64,000 nt of DNA, taken from Nilaparvata lugens. Taxonomy: Eukaryota; Arthropoda; Insecta; Hemiptera; Delphacidae. Below are positions 23,760 through 33,540 of this stretch, piece after piece. The notes below the pieces were generated by a model, which saw nothing but the letters and a program-made list of their open reading frames with translations, was not told where the DNA came from and searched no databases. The stretch lies in the NCBI RefSeq assembly GCF_014356525.2, contig NC_052507.1, positions 42,265,295 through 42,329,294 on the forward strand. The letters are read 5' to 3'. Position 1 is the first letter of the stretch; each line of letters starts with the position of its first letter. The translations under genes were made by a program, and so were the position numbers.

Positions 23760-25067
23760 GTTTCTTAGCGACCTTATACACTGTCGCCTGATAAGATGAT
23801 CCCCATTCCTCCCATCTCTCAATATATAATGTACCTCTTTTCAACTACAAAAAAACGTTCCCATAAAATACCTCATTTAATATTCGTTCCATCTCAATTT
23901 TCAACATTGTATCCCCCAAACAACCTTTTTCACTCAACCTCCAGTCTTTGCTACAGTCATGGAAACTATATTCCTCAGTTGGACGCCACCGAGAAATTTG
24001 CCTCATTACATGTTGTGCAAATCTACCCTCCACAGCCAAAGTCTTAATGTGAAGCCAGCGATGTAGCTCGCATGTCAGTTGCTAACCAGAGCAGGGCACA
24101 TGCAGCATACTGCCACCGCGCTCCGCCCCAACAATGTAGAGGTTACTGTCAGACGACCGACGATGGGCGGAGGAGTGGCGATGAAAAACGTCGACTGTCG
24201 CAGATGTGCCTGTTTGCGGTTCACTGCCGTGCCTATAAACTTTTCCGACCATTGACGGCTCAGCGGCATTGCCAAACAACAAACTGACTCTGGTACCGAC
24301 TCTGGTGGGAGTCGAATCACTGATACTATTCCCAATTATATTGTCTTTCCTCATACCAAGAGAGTGTATGGGACCACCTAGCTGAATCCTTGGACATTTC
24401 CGATGAGTATGATATTCAATCGAATTGAATATTTCATTCCATTCGATATCGGAAACTAATATTGCCAAAGCTGATATTGATTCATAATCAAGATGCATGC
24501 TGCAGCAACAACAATAAATATGTGTACCGTATAATTTATATATACGGTATTATTATATAAAAAGAAATTCCGTATTTAAATCGCACTGATTCCTTGTGGA
24601 ATTTTCTTCAATTTTTAACTATACGAAACATACTCTTCACCAAATCATAATTCAAATTCAGATTCTTAATTAATAAAAAAACATTATAATGGTAGTAGAA
24701 TTATGATTATATTATTATTATTATTATTCCAATCTATCATTTATTGAAGCAATACTGAAGAAACTGTCAACTTCAACCTAACGCGAAATTCATTTATCTG
24801 ATGACTCCGTTGGTCTCCATCAATTATTTGACATCATTACGCTAAATTTTATTTCAAAGCTGTCAATCATTCTAAGGGGATAATGGGTGTTTCCTAATCA
24901 TCAATCTTCCAATCCAAGCATCAGGTGCAGAGAATTTCACATCCAACACGAACCGGGTATCGTGGAAGAGAAGAAGAATACACCAGATAATAAAAACTCA
25001 TGTAGAACGCAGAATTAGGTAAATTGAGAGGGACAGCGATCGAGAACTTCAGAATGAAATTAAGAAG
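23760..25067. other. Spacer with GC-richer 24.06-24.32 kb block
   Basis: 24060-24320 is CpG-containing complex sequence with overlapping open frames on both strands and no recognisable protein. 24535-24560 holds a short ACCGTATA...TATACGGT palindrome and 24712-24726 an (ATT)n run. Confidence 0.4.
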
Positions 25068-26690
25068 ATTGATTGATTGATTGATTGATTGATTTTTATT
25101 ATGACGTGCTAGGTCTCGATAGACCCGTTGCACTAAACAACAGTACAATACAAAACAAGTAAACAAGATACAACAGTATTCAAATGAACAAGAATATAAG
25201 TATTACAAATAAAAACAGTTAACTGTTGGAAGTTAAAATAGAATTAAATTAGATAATATAGATTAAGATAATTATAAGTAGATAATAAAGATCATGTTAT
25301 GAAAAAGAGAGAGTAGAGAATGAAATAAGGAGAAAAGTAAGAGAGATGAGAAAGTAGAAGAAGAAGAGAAATTGAAGAAATGATATGAATATGAATCAAT
25401 TCAATTCTTGTTTACGCCTGCTTCTGAGCCAATTCAATAAATATGATTTATAAATGTTATTGAATTAATGAAAATTCATGAATACATTATATAGAATTTT
25501 TGATTTCCCAAGCAGACAGATATAGATGAAATATAAAAGATTAAAAAATAATACTAATGAAAGAAAACTTAATAATAACTGAGAATAACAAAAACATATT
25601 CTCACACTGAAGTTTATGTTAACAGTCTATGTACGTTCCAATTTACAATCAAATTATTGACAAGCTCACACCCTGTTTCAAGTCATCCCCCCTCAAACTG
25701 TATAATTACCAAGATGCTGGTACAACTTCTTTTTGAAAAGTTTAAACGAACCACAAAGAACTATATGATCAGGCAAATCATTCCACTCTCTTGAGGCTTT
25801 AACAACAAAAGATTTATTAAAAAATACTGTACGATGCAGAGGTATCTGTAACTTATAGCGATGAGCTCTTGTTCGACGTTGTGGATTTACATCAGTCATG
25901 AAGGTGAAAGCCTCACGAAGATACTCTGGACCGTCATTTAGAACCAATAGTTTATATGTCAGACATAGAATGAAGAATTTTCTTCGTTCCTTCAATTTAA
26001 GCCAGTTAAGATCGTTGAAGAAAGGAGTAATATGTGCATCCCTTCTTGCATCATATATGAACCTCACAGCGAAATTCATGGATCTCTGCAATCGATCATT
26101 CAGTTCATCTGATAGATCACCGTAGACAATTGAACAGTAAAAGAGAAATGGAAGGATCAAAGCGTTCACCAATGTAACTCTAACAGATTTCGGTAAATAG
26201 TTTCTGATCCTTTTAAGCTGATGCATTCCACTAAAGACTCTATTGCACACATGCGTGGTTTGCTCATGCCAACTCAGAGAACTATCAATCAAGATGCCCA
26301 GAACCTTAAGGCACTGAGAATATGGTATTTCTATACCACTGATGACCACAGCCGGAGAGTTGGCCAGATCCAAGTTATTCGTCAATCTGGGATGACCAAC
26401 AATCATACATTTGGTTTTCACTGGATTCAATCTCAACCCGTGTGCATCAGACCACTCTACCAGTCTAGCAATATCCGAATTCATGTGATCTATGGATTGA
26501 TGAAAGTGATGCACAGGAAATTGGGAATATATTATCAAATCATCAGCAAAGAGATGGTAGTTGGTATGAGAAATAGACATTGTTAATGTATACCGAGATG
26601 TATACCGAGAAGAGGAGTGGTCCCAAAACTGATCCCTGGGGAACTCCCTCATTGACTGGTAACCATTGTCCAGTGAGTTGGAGGAAGATT
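25068..26690 (-). mobile_element. 5'-truncated LINE (RT C-terminal half, 3' UTR and tail)
   Basis: Minus strand. RT enters at LQLTGQWLPVNEGVPQGS (about 26685-26630) and continues GPLLFSVYI, then the catalytic FADDLIIY (near 26540), SQCLKVLGILIDSSLSWH, LPFLFYCSIVYGDL and a long C-terminal domain ending near 25693. A 12 bp tandem duplication (CTCGGTATACAT twice, about 26587-26610) and a frameshift beside it disrupt the frame just before FADD, so it is dead. The 3' UTR ends in a small hairpin, GGTCTATCGAGACC (25125-25112), followed by an (AATC)n tail at 25100-25068, a common LINE end. The 5' break lies against purine-rich DNA. Confidence 0.92.
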
Positions 26691-27045
26691 GAGGCGTGAG
26701 ATGAATTGAAGAAGAATAAGCACTGAGAAAAAAATGAGAGAAAAAGATTCCAAAAAGGATTGAATTAAAGGAATAAGTAGTGAATTGGGAGGGCTGAGGA
26801 GAATAGAAATAAATGGTGTGAAGAAAGGAAAATTGTGATAAAAGTGAAATGAGTTCAAGAAAATGAGACAGGAAGAGTGATCAGATGGGGGTTTGGTGAA
26901 AAGGGGATGAAGAAGAATGAAAAAGGTGAAGAAGAACGAGGAAGAAAAAATGATAAAGTGAGACAACAGACTATAATGGAAACATTGATGGTGGAATAGA
27001 ACGCGAATAAACTTAAGGATATAAATCCTGTCACAGAAAAATATA
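26690..27045. repeat. Purine-rich low-complexity stretch
   Basis: GAAGAA/GAGAAA-type sequence on the plus strand between two LINEs. The reverse frame (F/L/S-rich) is a composition artefact. Confidence 0.7.
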
Positions 27046-27182
27046 TCGAATCAAATCAAATTTATTTGCCATAATATCGAAAATACAAATCAAAATAGAC
27101 AATACAAAGTTTTACACATTAATATAAACAATTTCTAGAAGTACATAAAAATAAACTTTGATAATAAAACTTATTATATAGG

Positions 27183-27222
27183 CGCTGCCTGCAAAACCTC
27201 TAAGGTTTGTGTGCTGGCAGCG
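27183..27222 (-). promoter_or_regulatory. 3' UTR hairpin of the LINE (candidate RT recognition structure)
   Basis: Outer stem CGCTGCC/GGCAGCG (27183-27189 with 27216-27222) and inner stem AAACCT/AGGTTT (27194-27199 with 27203-27208) with a 3-base loop, separated by a small internal loop. A two-level hairpin about 120 bp from the element end is where LINE-encoded RTs of several clades bind their template; that role is inference here. Confidence 0.6.
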
Positions 27223-27314
27223 AGTATCAATAACAAAATACAACACTAACAAATTTATTGAAGTGAAAAAGAAAAAAAGAAATGAACTTGGACCTAATTA
27301 TTTAAAAAAAGTTG

Positions 27315-28832
27315 TTAAAAGTACTTCATATGTGTATAAAATGAGTTATGTTTATTGATTTGATCCAGTCTGCTTTTTTTTATATTAGTTTTTGTTGTCT
27401 TACTTGTAATTAGGTTCGATGGTATTAAATTGATCAACCTATTGCTTATATATGTGAATTGTCTCCGGCATACAGTAAGGTCAGTTCTGTTAATTTGGAA
27501 ATTGGATTGCATTCGAAAATTATAAGTTCTGATTTGTGGTGTGAATAGGTTTCTGTTTTTAATTATATAAAGTATATTTTTCACATAAAGTTGTTTAACT
27601 GTTAAGACTGGGAATTCTGTAAAAATAAGATGTGTGGGGTATCGTCTGGGTCGACCAAGGGCAGCTTTTATTATATGTCTCTGAATCAAGGAAATTTTGT
27701 TGAAATGTGTGTCCAATGCTCCACCCCAAACCCTAATCCCATACTGAAATACAGACTGAGCATAAGCGAAATATATAAATCTCAAAATAGATAAGTCTCC
27801 CAGACCGTTCAATCTGTAAAACTTGTGGATAATATGTTTCAATTTTTGACAAGTTAAAGTTAGAGTGTGGTGATCTAGCCACATCTTAACTTGGGCCAGA
27901 CCAGATTCTGCCAAACTCCTGACCTCTCGCCAGTTAGATGCTGTAAATATTAGGGCTGTATCATCAGCAAAGGAGATTGCATGACAACCATTCATTTGGA
28001 TCCTCAAAAGATCATTAATATAGATCAAAAATAAAATCGGCGAGATTACTGTCCCCTGTGGAAGGCCATATTCTGACAGTGTAACTTTACTAGAACCAAG
28101 AGTCTGGATTCTTTTACTCAAATAGCTTTTAAATAGCTTCAACACTGGTCCACGGAAACCTATTCTCTCTAATTTGTTCAGAAGGGTATTGTGTGGAATG
28201 GTATCATAGGCCTTAGCCAAGTCCAGATACACTGACAATGTTTTTTTATTATTCTGGAAATTATCGGTCACTATTCTAACCAGTTCAGTCATAGCGACTT
28301 CAGTGGATTTACCCTCCTGGAAACCGTACTGATTACCAGCTATAAATTGATATTTTTCTAGATATTTTATAATTCGTACTTTAATCATTTTCTCGAATTT
28401 TTTAGATAGGTTACTAATAAGACTTATGGGACGGTAGTTCTCAGGAGCTTTTTTAGCACCTGATTTATACAGAGGGATTATTTTTGCAATTTTGAAATGA
28501 GATGGAAAAAGGCCTAATTCAAAACATTTGTTGAATACTATCGACAAGGGCTTCGCTATGTATTCTGATATATTTTTTAAGCATATATTTCCTAGTCCAT
28601 CCACCCCAGGAGAAGAATTAGTTTTTAAATCTTTAATAGTAAGCAATACCTCATCAGAGCTCGTTGGGTACATAAAAAATGAATTTGGAGTGTTAGTCGC
28701 ATCACAATGTGAATTCTGTGAATGTACCAACTGCAATGTATCCCCAGTATCAATCCTCTCCGCATAAGTTCTTCCTACCTCAGAGAAATATTTATTCAGC
28801 GTTTCCGGGTCGATGTCAGGTGGTTTATACAC
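27315..28832 (-). CDS. LINE reverse transcriptase (open frame with internal deletion)
   Basis: A continuous 505-codon frame. RT motifs: KTNSSPGVDGLGNI (about residues 70-85), FKIAKIIPLYKSG, NYRPISLISNLSKKFEKM, QYGFQEGKST, VYLDLAKAYDTI, LPQGTVISPILFLIYINDL, and the catalytic FADDTALIF (near residue 290). After WLDHHTLTL the text jumps to CQKLKHIIHKFYRL, so the stretch that normally carries the thumb motif (LGI/xLDxxLxW) is absent: an in-frame deletion of roughly 60-70 residues. A C-terminal helix-rich region follows (QSVFQYGIRVWGG and onward). Expected activity is nil despite the open frame. The first Met is internal to the original polyprotein. Confidence 0.92.
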   Translation of the reverse strand: MYKPPDIDPETLNKYFSEVGRTYAERIDTGDTLQLVHSQNSHCDATNTPNSFFMYPTSSDEVLLTIKDLKTNSSPGVDGLGNICLKNISEYIAKPLSIVFNKCFELGLFPSHFKIAKIIPLYKSGAKKAPENYRPISLISNLSKKFEKMIKVRIIKYLEKYQFIAGNQYGFQEGKSTEVAMTELVRIVTDNFQNNKKTLSVYLDLAKAYDTIPHNTLLNKLERIGFRGPVLKLFKSYLSKRIQTLGSSKVTLSEYGLPQGTVISPILFLIYINDLLRIQMNGCHAISFADDTALIFTASNWREVRSLAESGLAQVKMWLDHHTLTLTCQKLKHIIHKFYRLNGLGDLSILRFIYFAYAQSVFQYGIRVWGGALDTHFNKISLIQRHIIKAALGRPRRYPTHLIFTEFPVLTVKQLYVKNILYIIKNRNLFTPQIRTYNFRMQSNFQINRTDLTVCRRQFTYISNRLINLIPSNLITSKTTKTNIKKSRLDQINKHNSFYTHMKYF

Positions 28833-29169
28833 ACGTTTTCTGTCTAAAATTTCCTCAATACATTCCCATGTCTTCTTACTATTACCTTTGGAAAGCGATA
28901 TTTTATTTCTATAATAATCGAATTTAGTTTGTTTTATAAGTTTATTTAATGTATTTCTGTATGTTTCGTATTTATTCCTCAGTTGTTGATTGAACGGTTG
29001 ACTATTTAATTTTTATGCATTTTGTCTCTTTCCCTAATAGATCTAATAAGTCCTGGAGTGATCCAGTTTTTTAGAGGTCTATTCCTGTTTTTAATTTTTA
29101 TTTGATCAGTGGAAGATTTTATGTAGCTAACTAGTTTACTGTAAAAATTATCAACTTTATCATCTAAAT

Positions 29170-30072
29170 TCACATTGATTCATTGAAGCAAGTTTCAGTT
29201 TCCCAGCTTTCCCCCTTCAACTTATCAATCAATTTCATGTAGTTAATTTTCTCAGTAAAGATCTCTCCACTCTTCTCTAAAACTGTGATTGGATTTCCCA
29301 AATGAAAAGTTGTACAAAAATGGTCCGTTATGCAGGTTTTTTGTATAGAGCTCAGTACATAACTCTCTCCAAAATGAACATTTTTCCAGAATATATGATC
29401 TATACATGTTTTTGTGTGACCTGAAATACGAGTAGGCTTATTTATCAGGGATTGCAGACCATGCATTTGCAGAAGACTGCTATATTCAGTTGATAAATTA
29501 CTGTTACTTAAAATATCAATGTTTAAGTCTCCAATAAGAAGAACATTTTCGTTTTTATGAATATTAGACATATTCACATCTAAGTCATTTGGAAAAGTTT
29601 CTATGTTTGAGGATGGAGATCTGTACACTGCCAATAATGTGATAGGGTGACTAAAAGCTACTAATCTAATCGCAATAATATCTGCAGCTGAATTTTCAAA
29701 GTTAAGATAATGAACATCAAACGATTCTTTCACAAAAATACATAATCCATTACTATTTTTCAGTTGCCCTGGCTTATCAATAACTGTATAGCCATCTATG
29801 CTATAATCAAAATTCTTATCTTTTGTCATCCAAGTTTCCGTTAGAATTATTATATCGTACTTTATTGTACAATTTTGCAAAATATAAACAAACTCATCAA
29901 AATTCCTATTGATACTTCTAATATTCATATGTATAATATTTAAAAAATCAACAGTATCTGTTATTTCACCATCTATACTAGAACGAAAATCAAAACTAAT
30001 AATATCATCATTCTCTATCGTATCAAAACATTCCAAATTTATTACTTCATCGAAACTATATTGAGTATTCAT
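29170..30072 (-). CDS. LINE endonuclease domain (exonuclease-endonuclease-phosphatase fold)
   Basis: A 300-codon frame with the ordered motifs of the LINE AP-like endonuclease: IIHMNIRSINRNFDEF (N-terminal Asn), DIIILTETWM (catalytic Glu), a GLCIFVKES strand, LLAVYRSPSS, LLIGDLNIDIL (Asp/Asn pair), CIDHIFWK and TDHFCTTFHL (catalytic Asp-His). All catalytic positions look intact, so only the frameshift at its end separates it from the linker and RT. It nicks target DNA to prime reverse transcription. The start Met lies about 45 residues before the first motif and is plausible. Confidence 0.93.
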   Translation of the reverse strand: MNTQYSFDEVINLECFDTIENDDIISFDFRSSIDGEITDTVDFLNIIHMNIRSINRNFDEFVYILQNCTIKYDIIILTETWMTKDKNFDYSIDGYTVIDKPGQLKNSNGLCIFVKESFDVHYLNFENSAADIIAIRLVAFSHPITLLAVYRSPSSNIETFPNDLDVNMSNIHKNENVLLIGDLNIDILSNSNLSTEYSSLLQMHGLQSLINKPTRISGHTKTCIDHIFWKNVHFGESYVLSSIQKTCITDHFCTTFHLGNPITVLEKSGEIFTEKINYMKLIDKLKGESWETETCFNESM

Positions 30073-30110
30073 TATTAAATTGAATGGAATTTAAAAAAAT
30101 TATGTCCTGT

Positions 30111-30525
30111 AATGGTTGTTATATTCATGCTTAAAGTTTATGTTATCTTGCTCAAGTCCTTCTCGTCTCGAATATGTAGCACTTGTCCTCCCTCGACCTT
30201 CCTTAACACAATATCTTGCCGTCCCTGATCCAGACAAATTTGTATCCCTTGGTGGAGGCTTCAATATCAATCGGAAGAATACAGCAGACTATATGGATGA
30301 AAAGACGGGTATTAACTAGGAGGAATGATGATTATTCATTTACAAGATTACTCATCTCATCCTGTATAGAAAAACTGGTAGGTAATAAAGATGAAGGAAA
30401 GCCAAGAAAAGTAGAGGAAGATGGGATAATGCAGAGGAAGTAGCAAGCTCAAGCGTGGTTCGATGTCCCCCGAATTGATGGTAATGGATAATACGAGAAG
30501 TAACGAGTTTATGAGTTTGCTCTTA
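30111..30525. other. Spacer upstream of the LINE
   Basis: A unique sequence with no recognised domain; it becomes purine-rich after about 30380. Confidence 0.4.
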
Positions 30526-31275
30526 CTATGTAGACGTGGAAGCGGCTCGTAGATTTGATAAGGGTTGGACGGATAAGGAGAAGGAGGATGAGCGAAGGAG
30601 AGGAGAGTGGTGGATGATATAGAGAAGTATGAGCAGGAGGAGTAGTGAAAATAGTAGAAAAAGCAGATGAAAGGAGAAAAGTAGATGAAGTAGAAGGAGG
30701 AGAAGGAGGAAATGGAAGAGGATAAAGAGGAGGAGGAGGAGCAGGTGGTGTGGATCTGAGAGACGAAGTTGTAGAGAAGTAATAGGAGCAGGAGAAAATA
30801 AGGAAGACGAAGGGAAATGACGAGTGATAGGAGATGGAGGGGTATTAGTAGTAGTAGTAGTAGTAGTAGTAGGAGGAGGAGGAGTAGGAGTAGGAGGAGG
30901 AGGAGGAGGCGGAAGAATGAGAGACGATAAACAACATGATGATGAAGAGGAGGAAATGGTGGAGGAGGAGGAGAAGAATGGAAGGAGAAAGAAGCGGTGA
31001 TGAAGGGTAAGGTTCAAAAGAGGCTTAATGTCAGCAATGGAAAGGAGAAAGATCTAAGAAGAGTTAGTGAAGGACTAGTATGAGAGAGAAGATGAAAAAT
31101 GAGAAGGATAAGGATAAAGAGGAATAGAAAAATGAGGAGAAGGTGGATGAGAATGAGAAGCAGACGGATTAGAAAGAGATGCATGAAAAGTGTAAGGCAC
31201 TTGGAAAAGAAAAGGTTAGGGAGAAGTGGGAGGAGGAGGAGGAGTGGGAGAGGGATGATTGTAGTAAAATGAGGA
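30526..31275. repeat. Purine-rich low-complexity region with (TAG)n and (GGA)n
   Basis: The plus strand is GGA/GAA/GTA-rich for about 750 bp. It contains a (TAG)n run at 30843-30871 followed by (GGA)n to about 30910. The proline/threonine/leucine-rich reverse frame is low-complexity, not a gene. Confidence 0.85.
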
Positions 31276-32122
31276 GATGTGATGAGTAGGCTGATGGCAC
31301 TGCCCCATATATAGAGGATGCCAGGAAGGGAATAGGCTATGGCTGCCCTTCACCCATTCCGATTACACCCGAAGTGGGTCAAGGCTGATTGAATTGTCCC
31401 TTCCCCCTCACACCTCCACAACACCACATCGCATCAACAACCCGTGTGACCTGATTCATCTGCTCGCTATCAAACACTTCTTCTCCATCCGACCCCAAAC
31501 TCCAATTCCCGAAAAGGAAACCACGATAGCTGTATCGGTTATTTATTATATACACGAAAAAACACATCTCTCATCATTCACTTGTGCATCTCCAACGTAC
31601 AAGATATCGATTGCAGACTGAAGCAACAGCGTCGGTATTTGTTTATATAGAGATTGTGTATATTATTTGAGGATTGATTAATGCTTTTCTATACTTGTAT
31701 TATCCATCGTATTTTTTTATATGGCGAATTAAAATTTGATTTGATTAAAATATGAAAATACGTTTCTATTGTTCTATTTTGACAGTCTTGAGTTTTCTGT
31801 CACGAACAGTAATAATTGTGCTCACCATTGCTCGCTCATCAATGCAAAGTAGCTAAATATAAATTAACAGATTATCTATAATTATGAACAAGATTGATTC
31901 CACTTCTTGAGGCTCCTGTGTATATTCTAATAGTCATGTTAAATTTTCTAATTCAACATCTAATTCAGCATCTCATATAATATGATTATATTCTCTCATT
32001 ATAAGTAATATTGGTATTATTTTGTGTACAATAGAAAATTTTTGTTTACTGAAGTGTTGCAAGTTATTGTGGAAAGAAATTTAATACCCATATTCGGCCT
32101 TCTCAATTAATTTCTGGATGCC
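31276..32122. other. Spacer; retroposon tail near 31.73 kb
   Basis: 31290-31620 is complex, GC-richer sequence without a supported exon. CGAATTAAAATTTGATTTGA at about 31725-31745 matches the AATAAATTTGATTTGATT tails elsewhere (plus strand), suggesting a short retroposon ends there. Confidence 0.4.
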
Positions 32123-32252
32123 TTTTTACTAGGTAAAGAAAGTATTGCTTTCCGAATTAAGGTACCCCAATTTGTAAATTTCTATACGTTTCCCCTTAGT
32201 CCAAAAAAGTGGTTTTTGGGTATTGGTCTGTATGTATGTATGTATGTATGTA

Positions 32253-32332
<80 letters not shown>

Positions 32333-32991
32333 TCTGTGTACACGATATCTCATCTCCCAATTAACGAAATGACTTGAAATTTGGAACTTAAGGTCCTTAC
32401 AATATAAGGATCCGACACGAACAATTTCGATCAAATTCAATTGAAGATGGCGGCTAAAATGGCGAAAATGTTGTCAAAAACAGGGTTTTTCGCGATTTTC
32501 TCGAGAACGGCTCCAACGATTTTGATCAAATTCATACCTAAATTAGTCATTTATAAGCTTTATCAACTGCCATAAGTCCCATTTCTGTAAAAATTTCAGG
32601 AGCTCCGCCCCATCTATGCAAAGTTTGATTTTATATTCCCAATTACCAGGCTTCAAATACAATTTAAACAAAAAAATTTAAGTGGAAAAGATTGAGCATG
32701 AAAATCTCTACAATTAAATTTCAGTACCGTAACATTTTCACCTAAAATTGAAAATAAGCTCGAAATTCGAGAAAATGTGATTATTTCAATTGCAAACTGT
32801 TGACAACTGTTGATTCTATTAAATCATTCACTATGAAGAGATAGCAGACCTAATGTGTTTCCTGCGTTATTGTCCTGTCACCAGCTGGCTCGGATCTTTG
32901 AATAGTAGTAGACTTGAGATGCACGGGAACGTCAGGTGATCAATTTTCATAACGGCAAGGAAAGTTGTGTGAGTGCGCCACACCAGATTTT
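32123..32991 (+). mobile_element. HINE-like repeat, copy 2
   Basis: Matches copy 1 (7062-7917) throughout, including GGTTTTTGGGTATTGGTCTG before the microsatellite and GATATCTCATCTCCC after it. The core here is (TATG)n at 32230-32258 then (TG)n to about 32325. The 5' subterminal repeat is partly deleted; the 3' end GGCAAGGAAAGT plus the GTGTG...CACAC hairpin is intact. Confidence 0.7.
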
Positions 32992-33540
32992 CATATTCTG
33001 GACAGCTTTCGTCACCCACTTTGAGATCAGCTGGATTTTTAGATTTTAGATTTTTTATTTTCCAATTTGTACTCTTTCTACTTGGTACCAGTCTTTATGC
33101 CATGACCAGCCATCAAACACTGGCTACAAGTGTTTTGTTGCTGGTTACAGTGGCATAATAGCCACGTACTTATTAACGTTGCTTCTTAACTTTCCTCATA
33201 TTTTCAAGGCTGTTTTTATACAGAGTTAGTAAAACTTGATAATTCTTTTACAAGGATAATATGGCAGACGGTTTCATTAAGGATCCTTTTTGAAAAAAAA
33301 AATCACTGTTGCTTCAAAAACTTTGTCTTTCGACTTGGATCTGCCATATTGAATTCAACTTCACTTTATTAAGATTGGGAGATGTATCTTCAAATATATT
33401 AATATCTTTTAAACGGTATGAGATATCGATGTGCAGGTTCACCATTCATTTACTTTAGAAATTCTGTATCGTAATCATGTATCACATGACCACTTTCCCA
33501 TTTAGAAAAATAAAGTTGGATTCAATATGATGGATGCAAT
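32992..33540. other. Repetitive-looking spacer left of the satellite
   Basis: Words such as GATCTGCCATATTGAATTCA and GTTGGATTCAATATGATGGA occur in loose inverted order, suggesting a decayed element. No coding content. Confidence 0.35.

Larger units (their letters stand above)
27046..30110 (-). mobile_element. Near-complete LINE, endonuclease plus RT, minus strand
   Basis: Order on the minus strand: apurinic-type endonuclease (30072-29170), linker (29170-28833), reverse transcriptase and C-terminal domain (28832-27315), 3' UTR with a strong hairpin, and an AATAAATTTGATTTGATT tail at about 27070-27050. Two frameshifts separate the endonuclease and RT frames: one near 29165-29185, one near 29010 in the linker (readable as SQPFNQQLRNKYETYRNTLN after the shift). 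No gag-like ORF1 is seen upstream of 30110, where LINE similarity stops, so the copy is probably 5' truncated. It is the youngest-looking LINE of the window. Type: Jockey/CR1-like group by motifs. Confidence 0.93.

Noticed and set aside
24075..24498. Overlapping frames on both strands in a GC-richer block
   Set aside because: Several mutually overlapping frames with no known motif; GC-rich DNA simply has fewer stops.
30526..31017. Proline/threonine-rich minus-strand open frame
   Set aside because: It is the translation of GGA/GTA low-complexity DNA; no splice or start support.
1856..31275. Apparent rule that purine-rich tracts always lie on the plus strand
   Set aside because: Five large tracts are plus-strand purine, but pyrimidine-rich plus-strand tracts at 14.70-14.76, 58.25-58.31 and 60.74-60.83 kb break the rule.
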